A DNA stretch of 64,000 nt, taken from positions 62,001 to 126,000 of the forward strand of contig CAYOSH010000004.1 of the NCBI GenBank assembly GCA_964406575.1, read 5' to 3'. Origin of the DNA: WTAW01 sp964406575 (lineage in GTDB: Bacteria; Acidobacteriota; Aminicenantia; Aminicenantales; Aminicenantaceae). Under the pieces are notes generated by a model, which was not told the DNA's origin, made no database searches, and saw only the letters and a list, made by a program, of their open reading frames with translations. Position 1 is the first letter of the stretch. Every line of letters starts with the position of its first letter. Shown here piece by piece: positions 36,398 to 44,442 of this stretch. The position numbers were made by a program, and so were the translations under genes.

Positions 36398-37744
36398 ATG
36401 AAGCTCCTGAAAATTGGCATCTCGGGCGTCAGAGGAATCGTGGGAGACACTCTCACGCCCGAGCTGATCATGGATTTCGCCAGCGCATTCGGGACCTATC
36501 TGAATTCAAAAAAAGTCCTTCTCGGCAGAGACACCCGCATCTCCGGGCCGATGCTCCATTCAGCCACAACATCCGCACTGCTGGCTGCAGGCTGTGATGT
36601 GATCGATCTGGGAATCTGTCCTGCACCGATCTTGCAGTATATGGTCATAAGGCTCAAAGCTGAGGGCGCTATTTCCATTTCTGCCGGGCACAATGATGGC
36701 GACTGGAACGCTCTGACCTTCATAAATCAGGAAGGAACATACCTGAATTCCTATCAGGGCGAAGAGGTCCTTGACATCTATCACCTGGAGAAATTCAAGA
36801 AAATGTCCACGGACAAATTGGGCAAGGTGACTCCTCACCCAGATTATCTAGATACCTACTTTGATAAACTCACCCAGTTCCTGGATAGCAGGGCGATCAA
36901 AAAAGCGGCCTTTAAAGTGGTTATCGACGCCTGCAATGGCGGGGGTGCACAAATAGTCGATGCCTTCTGCAAACATCTCGGCTGTGAGCTGATTCCTGTC
37001 AACAACGAGCCGACAGGATACTTCCCCCACGACCCCGAACCCCGGCCGCGTAATGCTTCAGAGGTGGCTTCCATCACCAAAATCATGAAGGCGGACGTGG
37101 GTTTTTTGCTCAACAGTGATGTCAGCCGTATCTCTATCGTTGCCGAAGATGGAGAAACGCTATCTGAAGAATACGCCCTCCCTCTGATCGCAGGATATTA
37201 TTTGCGAAAACAGCATGGAGCGGTCATCACCAATTATTCCACATCCCGGATGATCGAAGATGTCTCTCAATGCTATGGGTGCCAGGTTATCAAAGCCAAG
37301 GTCGGTCAATCCGACTGTATCCAGAAAATGATCGAAGAGGATGGAGTGATGGCGGGAGAAGGGAGCGGAAGTGTCGCCATCAAAGAATTCCAGCCGGCCT
37401 TCGATGGTTTTTTGGCAATGGGAATGATATTGGAGATGATGGCGGTGAAATCTAAGAAAATTGCAGGGATGGTCAAAGAACTTCCCAAATACCATATCGT
37501 GAAAGAGAAGATATACTGCCCGCCTGTCAAAGCCCATTCGATCGTCAGTGACATTAAAAAACTTTATCCATCCCATCAAATATCCTCTGCGGATGGGATA
37601 AAGATCGAATGGAAGGATGGCTGGATCCACATCCGTGCCTCTGCTACAGAGCCCATGATAAGGATCATTGCAGAGAGTCGTTCAAAGGAAAAGGCACAAG
37701 AGAGATTGGAGAAGGCGACCAACTTCATCTCTCAGCTCATGTAA
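36398..37744 (+). CDS. phosphohexomutase paralogue with degenerate active site (probable pseudoenzyme)
   Basis: This 448-residue protein is a full-length four-domain member of the phosphoglucosamine/phosphomannomutase family. The start GISGVRGIVGDTLTPELI, the sugar-binding GEGSG (normally GEGNGG-like) and the phosphate-binding RASATEPMIRI are kept. The catalytic phosphoserine of TASHNP is replaced by Gly97 in SAGHND. The Mg2+ loop DxDxDR is replaced by NSDVSR at about 239-244, with two of its three acidic ligands lost. It therefore should not catalyse phosphoryl transfer but may still bind sugar phosphates. It lies one base before an intact paralogue, without a spacer. TATAAT at 36368-36373 is a candidate -10, and no ribosome site is seen. 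Confidence 0.88.
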   Translation: MKLLKIGISGVRGIVGDTLTPELIMDFASAFGTYLNSKKVLLGRDTRISGPMLHSATTSALLAAGCDVIDLGICPAPILQYMVIRLKAEGAISISAGHNDGDWNALTFINQEGTYLNSYQGEEVLDIYHLEKFKKMSTDKLGKVTPHPDYLDTYFDKLTQFLDSRAIKKAAFKVVIDACNGGGAQIVDAFCKHLGCELIPVNNEPTGYFPHDPEPRPRNASEVASITKIMKADVGFLLNSDVSRISIVAEDGETLSEEYALPLIAGYYLRKQHGAVITNYSTSRMIEDVSQCYGCQVIKAKVGQSDCIQKMIEEDGVMAGEGSGSVAIKEFQPAFDGFLAMGMILEMMAVKSKKIAGMVKELPKYHIVKEKIYCPPVKAHSIVSDIKKLYPSHQISSADGIKIEWKDGWIHIRASATEPMIRIIAESRSKEKAQERLEKATNFISQLM

Positions 37745-37745
37745 C

Positions 37746-39101
37746 ATGAAAAAAAGACTCCCGCTCAAGATCAGCATTTCTGGTGTGCGGGGAGTTGTCG
37801 GCGATAGCCTGACGCCCCAGCTCGTTGCCCGCTTTGCCCAGGCATTCGGGTCTTATCTTGGCCGAGGAAAAATCCTTGTCGGCCAGGACGCTCGAGCTTC
37901 AGGAAACATGATCAAAAATGCAGTTTTTTCCGGTCTTCTCTCGGTCGGCTGCCAGCCTGTCGATGTTGGCATTTGCCCGATCCCCTCCTTCCTGGTTATG
38001 ACTAAAGAAAACAGTGCCATCGGAGGAATAGCTGTAACCGCCAGTCACAATCCCAAGGATTGGAACGGGCTCAAGTTCATCAGCGGAGAAGGGTTGTACC
38101 TAAATCCATCACAAACACAAGAATTTTTGGATATCTACCACCAAGGCGAATTCTCTCTTGTTCCTGCGGACAAGCACAAAAATATTCTCCTTGAAAAAAA
38201 TCCCACAGGCCCTCATCTCCAAAAATTACTGAACACTCTGGACGTGGAAGGAATCCGCAGGAAAAAATTCAAAGTCGTGATGGACTGCTGCAACGGAGCA
38301 GGCGCGATTCTTGCCCCTCGATTCCTGGAGGCACTGGGCTGTGAAACGATTCTGCTGAATTTCACTCCGGATGGAGCACTCGCCCACCATCCTGATCCCG
38401 TACCAGAAAACCTCAACACGCTTTGCCGGACTGTTGAAGAGAGCGGTGCGGATGTTGGATTCATACAGGATGCGGATGCGGATCGACTGGCTATCGTGGA
38501 TGAAAAAGGCGCGCCTTTAGGGGAAGAATTGACTCTAGTATTAGCCGTCAAGTATGTGCTTGGCAAAAACTCGGGATCCGTCGTCATAAACCTGTCCACG
38601 TCGCGGGCCATAGAGGACCTGGCGCATGATTTCAATGTCCCCCTCATCAGGACAAAGATCGGAGAGGTCAACGTCGTGGATGAGATCCTCAACACAAAAG
38701 CTGTGATCGGAGGAGAGGGAAACGGAGGTGTGATCCTCCCGGCTGTTCATCCGTGTAGAGACAGCTTTACCGCCATGGGATTAACTCTCGAATATATGGC
38801 TAATACAGGGAAAACTATATCTCAACTCATAGAACAAATTCCTCATTATTTTATGCTCAAGGATCAGATTCCCGGTTCACCGGAGGACGCCTACCGGATC
38901 ATAAGAAAATTGAAGAAAAAACACACAAAGGCAGAAAACATATCCACACTGGATGGCCTCAAGCTCAACTTTGTGGATTACTGGGTTCATATCAGGCCAT
39001 CCAATACAGAGCCCATAATCAGAATCTTGATTGAAGCCAGGAGTCAAAAAAAGGCTGAAAAGATTATGAGCCATTTTAAAAACGAAATTTCAGGACTGTA
39101 A
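37746..39101 (+). CDS. phosphoglucosamine/phosphomannomutase-type phosphohexomutase
   Basis: This 451-residue enzyme has the complete four-domain mutase active site: phosphoserine Ser100 in TASHNPKDWNG, metal loop DADADR at 242-247, sugar-binding GEGNGG and the phosphate loop RPSNTEPIIRI. It interconverts hexose or hexosamine 1- and 6-phosphates. The company of nagB suggests glucosamine phosphate (GlmM-like), but mannose or glucose phosphate is not excluded. Its ATG follows the TAA of the degenerate paralogue by one base and has no independent ribosome site, so its translation depends on the upstream gene. nagB follows after two bases. Confidence 0.9.
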   Translation: MKKRLPLKISISGVRGVVGDSLTPQLVARFAQAFGSYLGRGKILVGQDARASGNMIKNAVFSGLLSVGCQPVDVGICPIPSFLVMTKENSAIGGIAVTASHNPKDWNGLKFISGEGLYLNPSQTQEFLDIYHQGEFSLVPADKHKNILLEKNPTGPHLQKLLNTLDVEGIRRKKFKVVMDCCNGAGAILAPRFLEALGCETILLNFTPDGALAHHPDPVPENLNTLCRTVEESGADVGFIQDADADRLAIVDEKGAPLGEELTLVLAVKYVLGKNSGSVVINLSTSRAIEDLAHDFNVPLIRTKIGEVNVVDEILNTKAVIGGEGNGGVILPAVHPCRDSFTAMGLTLEYMANTGKTISQLIEQIPHYFMLKDQIPGSPEDAYRIIRKLKKKHTKAENISTLDGLKLNFVDYWVHIRPSNTEPIIRILIEARSQKKAEKIMSHFKNEISGL

Positions 39102-39103
39102 AA

Positions 39104-39904
39104 ATGGAAGTGATTATCAAAAAAGACTACAGTGAGATTTGTGAGGAAGCTGTTAACGTGATTCATCGATCGTGGCACAAGAAAAGAAATCTTGTTCTGG
39201 GTTTAGCCACGGGAAAAACACCTTTGGGTGTATATGAGGGTCTTATCCGGTTGTATAGTGAGCGAAAAATGGATTTTTCTGATGTTTCCGCCTTCAGCCT
39301 GGATGAATACTTGGGCCTTCCGGAGGATCATCCCCAGAGCTTTGCTTTCTATATGCAACATAATTTCTTTCGACACATCAACATTCCAAGGGATAACATT
39401 TTTCGTCTTGACGCTCTTCCCGGGGACATCGAAACTCACTGTCGCGAGTACGAAAAGAAAATTCAGAGTGCCGGAGGGATCGATATCCAAATTTTGGGCA
39501 TAGGTAAGAACGGCCACATTGGCTTTAACGAGCCCAGCTCATCTCTCTCATCAAGGACAAGAGTCAAAACTCTCACTCAGGAGACAATCGAAGCAAACGC
39601 ACATTTTTTTCGCGACAGAGAGGATATCCCCAGATATTGTCTGACTATGGGGATCGGAACCATCATGGAATCCAGAAAAATTCTCCTCCTCGCCTCGGGC
39701 AAGGAAAAGGCCGAGGCCATCCGACAAAGCATCGAAGGATCCATCACGGCCTCAATCCCGGCCTCCATTCTCCAGCTCCATCCCCAAGCAAAATTCATCA
39801 TCGATGCGGAAGCAGCATCCCAACTGACACAGAGAAAATACTACGAATGGGTGTATGACCATAAGGACAAGGTTGACGCCTTTCTCGCGAATAAAAAGAA
39901 GTAA
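39104..39904 (+). CDS. nagB: glucosamine-6-phosphate deaminase
   Basis: The enzyme converts glucosamine 6-phosphate to fructose 6-phosphate and ammonia. The 266 residues contain FSLDEYLGL with the catalytic Asp67, the GIGKNGHIGFNEP block with His138 and Glu143, the phosphate site LATGKTP and the SRTRVKTLTQETI block. The residue matching Asp141 of the E. coli enzyme is Asn136, as in many Gram-positive NagB proteins. It closes the mutase-mutase-nagB operon and supplies the exit of amino sugars into glycolysis. Confidence 0.95.
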   Translation: MEVIIKKDYSEICEEAVNVIHRSWHKKRNLVLGLATGKTPLGVYEGLIRLYSERKMDFSDVSAFSLDEYLGLPEDHPQSFAFYMQHNFFRHINIPRDNIFRLDALPGDIETHCREYEKKIQSAGGIDIQILGIGKNGHIGFNEPSSSLSSRTRVKTLTQETIEANAHFFRDREDIPRYCLTMGIGTIMESRKILLLASGKEKAEAIRQSIEGSITASIPASILQLHPQAKFIIDAEAASQLTQRKYYEWVYDHKDKVDAFLANKKK

Positions 39905-39985
39905 TCCACAGTGCTCAACGGAATATTCAGGGCAGTCAAGGATTTGGAGTCACAACCAATTGTTCCATAGGAAGAAAATTCTAGA

Positions 39986-40978
39986 CTATGCCGGCACGCC
40001 ATCCGAATAACCCGGCTGCAACCAAGCCAGATTTTTCCCCGAAAAGAAAGGTGATAAGACCTTGCCCAGACGTGCCATCTCCTGCTGAGACATCGGTTTA
40101 AAATATTTCACCAATTCGATGTTTTTTTTCAGTACATCGAGACTATCCGTACCGATGGCAGCAGCATTCACATGGGGCAGGCTTAACGCATAGCGAATCA
40201 ATTCACCAGGCTTGACTCCTTCTATTGTTTCTTGAGGACGGATGACCTTCATAGCCAGGATACCCATCCCTTTTTGAGCAGCTGTCGGGATCGCCTGTTT
40301 CTCGAAATCCCCTATCCGTTCCTCATAATGATTCAGTGCAATAAGCATCGTGTCAAAATCGTACCGTTCCGCCATCGCTGCCATCGATTCCGCAGAGAGG
40401 TGGCCGGAATAGCCGACGAAACGGGTTACTTTTTCTGCCTTCATCTTGTGGAGCGCTTTAAGCACACCGTCCTCGGAACCGATCTTCTCCACATCGTCAA
40501 GCTGTTGAACATTATGGATCTGAAGAAGATCGAGGCGATCGGTTTGTAACCGATTCAGGCTTTCTTCGATATCTTTCATGGCTTCATCGTAGGTCCTTCT
40601 CTGGACTTTTGTTGCGAGAAAGATCTCATCCCGCCGGTCTCTCACGACAAGCCCGTATCGCTCCTCGCTGACAACACCCTCGAACTCATAATCATGAGCC
40701 GTATCCAAGTAATATAACCCATGATCCAGGGCAAAATTCAAGATCTCGATGCTCATTTCGGGTTCCTTGATCGTACAAAATCGACTTCCTCCTCCAATTA
40801 CAATGAGCGGAACAGCCACACCTGTTTTCCCCAGAATCCGCGTCGGCAAGCCCTTTGAATCGTATTTCTCTTTCTCCTCCCTGGCAAAAAGCTTACGATA
40901 AGAAAAAGCGCCCAGAGCTGCGGTTGAGGCCATGCATTTTTTGAGAAAATCTCTGCGATTTATGGATCTCTTACCCAT
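39986..40978 (-). CDS. aldo/keto reductase with Tat-type signal
   Basis: This is an approximately 330-residue NADPH-type aldo/keto reductase. The tetrad is visible as Asp92 and Tyr97 in DTAHDYEFEG, Lys124 in LATKVQR and His in LLQIHN. The N-terminus SINRRDFLKKCMASTAALGAF is a canonical Tat signal (RRxFLK plus hydrophobic run), so the enzyme is probably exported, and it belongs to the Tat-linked AKR group common in saccharolytic bacteria. The ATG at 40976-40978 has an AAGGAGG site. It follows the GH20 gene after 25 bases. Confidence 0.9.
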   Translation of the reverse strand: MGKRSINRRDFLKKCMASTAALGAFSYRKLFAREEKEKYDSKGLPTRILGKTGVAVPLIVIGGGSRFCTIKEPEMSIEILNFALDHGLYYLDTAHDYEFEGVVSEERYGLVVRDRRDEIFLATKVQRRTYDEAMKDIEESLNRLQTDRLDLLQIHNVQQLDDVEKIGSEDGVLKALHKMKAEKVTRFVGYSGHLSAESMAAMAERYDFDTMLIALNHYEERIGDFEKQAIPTAAQKGMGILAMKVIRPQETIEGVKPGELIRYALSLPHVNAAAIGTDSLDVLKKNIELVKYFKPMSQQEMARLGKVLSPFFSGKNLAWLQPGYSDGVPA

Positions 40979-41003
40979 TTTCCCCTCCTTCACTTTGAAT
41001 AGC

Positions 41004-43700
41004 CTATGGAATTTTTTTTCCCCAGAGTCTGATATTGTCAAAACATCCTGTATCGTCAAAAGAACCGATACCCACAAGTCCATGGGTAAATGTCCTGTCC
41101 ACTGCGGTCATGATGGGTGTAGTCAGGTCATCCATGTAGACGAGAACTTTTCCGGTTTTCCCTTCATAGGTGACGATGAAATCGTGGAATTTGTCATCGA
41201 TAAGCCGCGGGATGGTTTTTCCCGCCGGTTCGTTGTTGATCTTGACCCGATCCTTTCCATTCACCAGCCCGATAATATTGTGCTTATCATCGCTGCTTGC
41301 GGAAAAATGAACATAATTGAAATGAGTAGGGTCTTGAAAATGAAAAACAACAACCATATCCCGATGCGGATTTTTTGAATCAGCTTTGCACTTCACCTGG
41401 CCCGTCAAAACAAAGCTTTCGACATCAAAGCCTTTCAAAACGGCCCATGATGTGGGGGCAACGATGGAACCCATTTCTCCAGGTGCTAAAAGATGAAAAG
41501 CCAGAGAACCTTCTTCATCGGACACTCTCCAGTTCTGAGGAAGATTCGGCCTCCATGCTCTTGCGTCACCGCTCTCAAAATCATCAAGGAACAGAAACGG
41601 GAGATTCGTTCCCGGCTGTTTTTTTTCATTCATGATCCTGGCCGTCTCAACCATCTTGCGGATAGCCGGGACAATCATGATCTTCAGTTCGCTTTCAGGT
41701 TTTTTCGGACGTTCCAACAAAGGACGGACGTGCTCATACCACTCCGCGGGTGGTTCCTGGCCCTGTTCAAGGTATTTCAAAGCCCATAGCCCTGCCTCGG
41801 CCAACATTTTCACGTCCTCTGAGAGGGGCAAAATCTCTCTCAAAAGAAATGAAGCCTCGAGAATGGGAAACAATCGGACATGGTTATCTCGCCATTCTTT
41901 GAGCAAGGTTTCTATAAGATATCGATTTTTATCATAGCGGGGAGCACTCTGCAGCATCTCATCAACCAACTGCCTGAATTCCCGAGCCTTAAGACTTTCC
42001 GGTCTGGCGGCATCCACCAGACGATTCAGGGGTGTCATCTGGGTGTATTCTTTTGTGTCGGGACGTGCATAATATTTGACAGGTTCGACGATGTCAGTGA
42101 GCACCTTGAGTGATTCAATGGGAAACTCACCCGCAAGCCGCTGAAGCATTTTTGAATAGTTCATATGGTGGGTTAAACCCAGCCAATCCAGCTTGGTATC
42201 CAGAATCTGCAAACGCCGGTACATGTCATCCGCATCCCTCACGCTGGTTTGAGACCAAAGCCTTTCGGCTATCGCAGCCACTCTCGGCCAAATCCGAGAA
42301 TCAACGGTTTCGGGATTGACAAATTCCGCCCACATGCAGGCTTCTCCCCCGAGAATGAAAGCCCGTTCATCAGAGCTTAAGGCCGTTGCATCTCCCCCCA
42401 ATGGATCTACGCTATAGTGGTCTTCTGCGGAGAGTTGATGGTCCAGATAATAACCATTGGATAGGATCCCCATGTGCCCCTTTTTGGCGATTTCGGCCAG
42501 AGCCTCGGGCCCGCGCCAGCTCTGCACCACGACATCGGCGGGGAGTTCCGGATGGAAGATCTCATCCCATCCCACCATTTTTTTTCCATGTTTTTTCACG
42601 ATAATCTGGATTCGTTTATTGAAGTAAGCTTGCAGGTCATCATTATCCTTAATTCCATACTTTTTTTTGAAGAAACTGATATCCGGACTGGCGCTCCAAT
42701 GTTTACCGTTGACCTCATCTCCGCCGATATGGAAGTATTCATCAGAGAAGAGCCCGGACATCTCACCGATAAAAACATCCAGGAATTCATAGAGTTCTTC
42801 CTTTGTTGGATCCATGCAGGGATCGAAAACACCCCATTGCCGTTCGATCTCATATAGACCGGGAGCGCTGGCCAGCTCCGGGTATCCCACTAGCCAGGAT
42901 GTGGTGTGGCCGGGCATATCGAATTCAGGAATCACACGGATTCCCCGGTCTCGCGCATACTGCACGATTTCACGAATTTGCTCATGGGTGTAGTAGTTCC
43001 CGTCAGAACCCATCTCATGGAGCTTGGGAAAGCTTTTGCACTCGACTCTGAAACCCTGGTCCTCCGATAAATGCCAGTGAAGAACATTGAGCTTCACAGC
43101 CGCCATTCCATCCAGATTGCGCTTGATCACATCGACCGGCATCCAGTGCCGACAGACATCGATCAGGAGTCCCCTCCATGGGAATCGTGGCTCATCCTCA
43201 ATGCGAACAACTGGCACATAAAAGCATTCTGTGCCCAATTGAATGAGCTGCAAGAAAGTCTCTATTCCGTGAAGGGCCCCTAATGGCGTGGGTGCCTTCA
43301 GCAGAGCCCGGGCGGACGTCACTTCTAGAGTGTAGGCCTCGACCTCCTTTACCGACTGATTCTTTTCTCCCGGACCTGTGCACTGAATCTCCAAAACGGC
43401 CTTGGAGGCATCCTTTTCCAATCCCAAGATGAGCGGTATTCCCGTCTGTATCGCCAATCGTTCGATAAGCCTGTACGCGGCTCTCTCCAGCCTTGGCTCT
43501 GTGTAGCCTGTCAACGCCACACGAAATCCGAAGTCAATGCCCAACCACCCCTGTCCGAGAGAAATCTTTTTCGGAACAGGCATGAGATCAAGAGCCTGAT
43601 TTTGAAATGCAGGATTGATTGCGTTCGATCCCAACGAAAGAAAGGCCAATAAAACAGCCATCACGATAAATCTAAACATCGAATGTCTCAAAGCTACCAT
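41004..43700 (-). CDS. exported GH20 beta-N-acetylhexosaminidase with C-terminal LamG-like domain
   Basis: This 898-residue enzyme has a signal peptide (FRFIVMAVLLAFLSLGSNA). A GH20b alpha/beta domain (about 35-160) is followed by the GH20 TIM barrel (about 165-500) with catalytic Asp328-Glu329 in HIGGDEVNGKHW. Helical linkers and an approximately 190-residue concanavalin-like domain (LamG/DUF1080 type, FLFLDDFESGDARAWRPN) end the protein. It releases terminal GlcNAc or GalNAc outside the cytoplasm by substrate-assisted catalysis. GAGGAG precedes the ATG. It is the first gene of an operon with the aldo/keto reductase. Confidence 0.94.
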   Translation of the reverse strand: MVALRHSMFRFIVMAVLLAFLSLGSNAINPAFQNQALDLMPVPKKISLGQGWLGIDFGFRVALTGYTEPRLERAAYRLIERLAIQTGIPLILGLEKDASKAVLEIQCTGPGEKNQSVKEVEAYTLEVTSARALLKAPTPLGALHGIETFLQLIQLGTECFYVPVVRIEDEPRFPWRGLLIDVCRHWMPVDVIKRNLDGMAAVKLNVLHWHLSEDQGFRVECKSFPKLHEMGSDGNYYTHEQIREIVQYARDRGIRVIPEFDMPGHTTSWLVGYPELASAPGLYEIERQWGVFDPCMDPTKEELYEFLDVFIGEMSGLFSDEYFHIGGDEVNGKHWSASPDISFFKKKYGIKDNDDLQAYFNKRIQIIVKKHGKKMVGWDEIFHPELPADVVVQSWRGPEALAEIAKKGHMGILSNGYYLDHQLSAEDHYSVDPLGGDATALSSDERAFILGGEACMWAEFVNPETVDSRIWPRVAAIAERLWSQTSVRDADDMYRRLQILDTKLDWLGLTHHMNYSKMLQRLAGEFPIESLKVLTDIVEPVKYYARPDTKEYTQMTPLNRLVDAARPESLKAREFRQLVDEMLQSAPRYDKNRYLIETLLKEWRDNHVRLFPILEASFLLREILPLSEDVKMLAEAGLWALKYLEQGQEPPAEWYEHVRPLLERPKKPESELKIMIVPAIRKMVETARIMNEKKQPGTNLPFLFLDDFESGDARAWRPNLPQNWRVSDEEGSLAFHLLAPGEMGSIVAPTSWAVLKGFDVESFVLTGQVKCKADSKNPHRDMVVVFHFQDPTHFNYVHFSASSDDKHNIIGLVNGKDRVKINNEPAGKTIPRLIDDKFHDFIVTYEGKTGKVLVYMDDLTTPIMTAVDRTFTHGLVGIGSFDDTGCFDNIRLWGKKIP

Positions 43701-43940
43701 CTAGACTCCTCTTCACCAAGATTCGAACAATATGAAAAATAAAGGATTTTCCATTTTTTCCAAAGCTATCGCCGGGAGAGAGAAAAGTCAAGACCAGGAG
43801 AATGATCAGGCCTTTCATTTGAAGACATCCAAAGCAGTTGGATACTTTTTCTATTCCACATTCCTGTTCAGATCAAAATCTTTTAATTTACTTTGGGTGG
43901 TCGGCCTTGTGAGTCCGCACAAACACAGCTTATTGAAAGA

Positions 43941-44030
43941 TTACATTTTTTTCGCAAAGTGGCGGTAGAGCAATAAGGTTAAAACGAATGAAAGAAGGAA
44001 CACAGCCAGAGGGATGAAGATGCCGACCAT
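43941..44030 (-). CDS. 29-residue membrane micro-protein, putative symporter accessory
   Basis: It is a single membrane helix (FIPLAVFLLSFVLTLLLYRH) with a basic tail FAKKM. GGAGG lies at normal distance, inside the end of the preceding 38-residue gene. It ends a tightly packed operon behind nagA and a symporter. Confidence 0.6.
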   Translation of the reverse strand: MVGIFIPLAVFLLSFVLTLLLYRHFAKKM

Positions 44031-44032
44031 CG

Positions 44033-44149
44033 TCAATCCTCCTTATCCTTGTGCTTTTTCTTGTAGGAAAAATAGGCCAGAAGAAGCCCCAGAAAAGAAA
44101 ACAAATAGGCAATAGACATCCCGATGACGACAGCAAATCCTTGATTCAT
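44033..44149 (-). CDS. 38-residue membrane micro-protein, putative symporter accessory
   Basis: It has one membrane helix (VVIGMSIAYLFSFLGLLLAYF) and a highly charged tail (SYKKKHKDKED). GGGAGG lies in the end of the upstream 96-residue gene, six bases before the ATG. The two-base spacing to the next micro-gene indicates co-translation. Confidence 0.65.
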   Translation of the reverse strand: MNQGFAVVIGMSIAYLFSFLGLLLAYFSYKKKHKDKED

Positions 44150-44150
44150 C

Positions 44151-44441
44151 TTATTCCTCCCACCTGGCAATTTTTTCCAGATCTTCGAGATACTGTTTTT
44201 GTTTGGATTCGTAGTCCTCTGAGATCGCTTTCAGCTTGGGATCAATGATCTTGATCATGACAATCAGTAAAACCGCACTCATACCGAGAATGACAAAACC
44301 ATACCATTTAAGAAGCAAAGAAAAGGTCACTCCGATCGCCAATAAAAAATAGATCAAAGGAGAGATGATAAAGGTGACATGATCTTCCTTTGTCCAGCGA
44401 TCCGCCTGTTCGGCTGTCCAATGTGTTTTTATTCCTCGCAT
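44151..44441 (-). CDS. two-helix membrane protein (96 aa), putative symporter small subunit
   Basis: This protein has a hydrophilic start (THWTAEQADRWTKED), two membrane helices (about 24-42 and 47-65) and a charged C-terminal coil (SEDYESKQKQYLEDLEKIARWEE). The layout resembles small subunits of sodium/solute symporters (DUF4212 type), but I cannot claim homology by eye. It begins one base after the symporter stop with AAGGAG in the symporter end. It is followed at once by two smaller membrane genes. Confidence 0.75.
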   Translation of the reverse strand: MRGIKTHWTAEQADRWTKEDHVTFIISPLIYFLLAIGVTFSLLLKWYGFVILGMSAVLLIVMIKIIDPKLKAISEDYESKQKQYLEDLEKIARWEE

Positions 44442-44442
44442 T

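Noticed and set aside
39104..39904. NagB with Asn in place of the E. coli Asp141 as a possible inactive enzyme
   Set aside because: Asn at this place is common in working NagB proteins of other phyla, and the other catalytic residues are kept.
43732..43968. A 78-codon plus-strand frame between GH20 and the micro-genes
   Set aside because: No ribosome site or membrane/domain pattern, and it overlaps the end of the 29-residue gene on the other strand.
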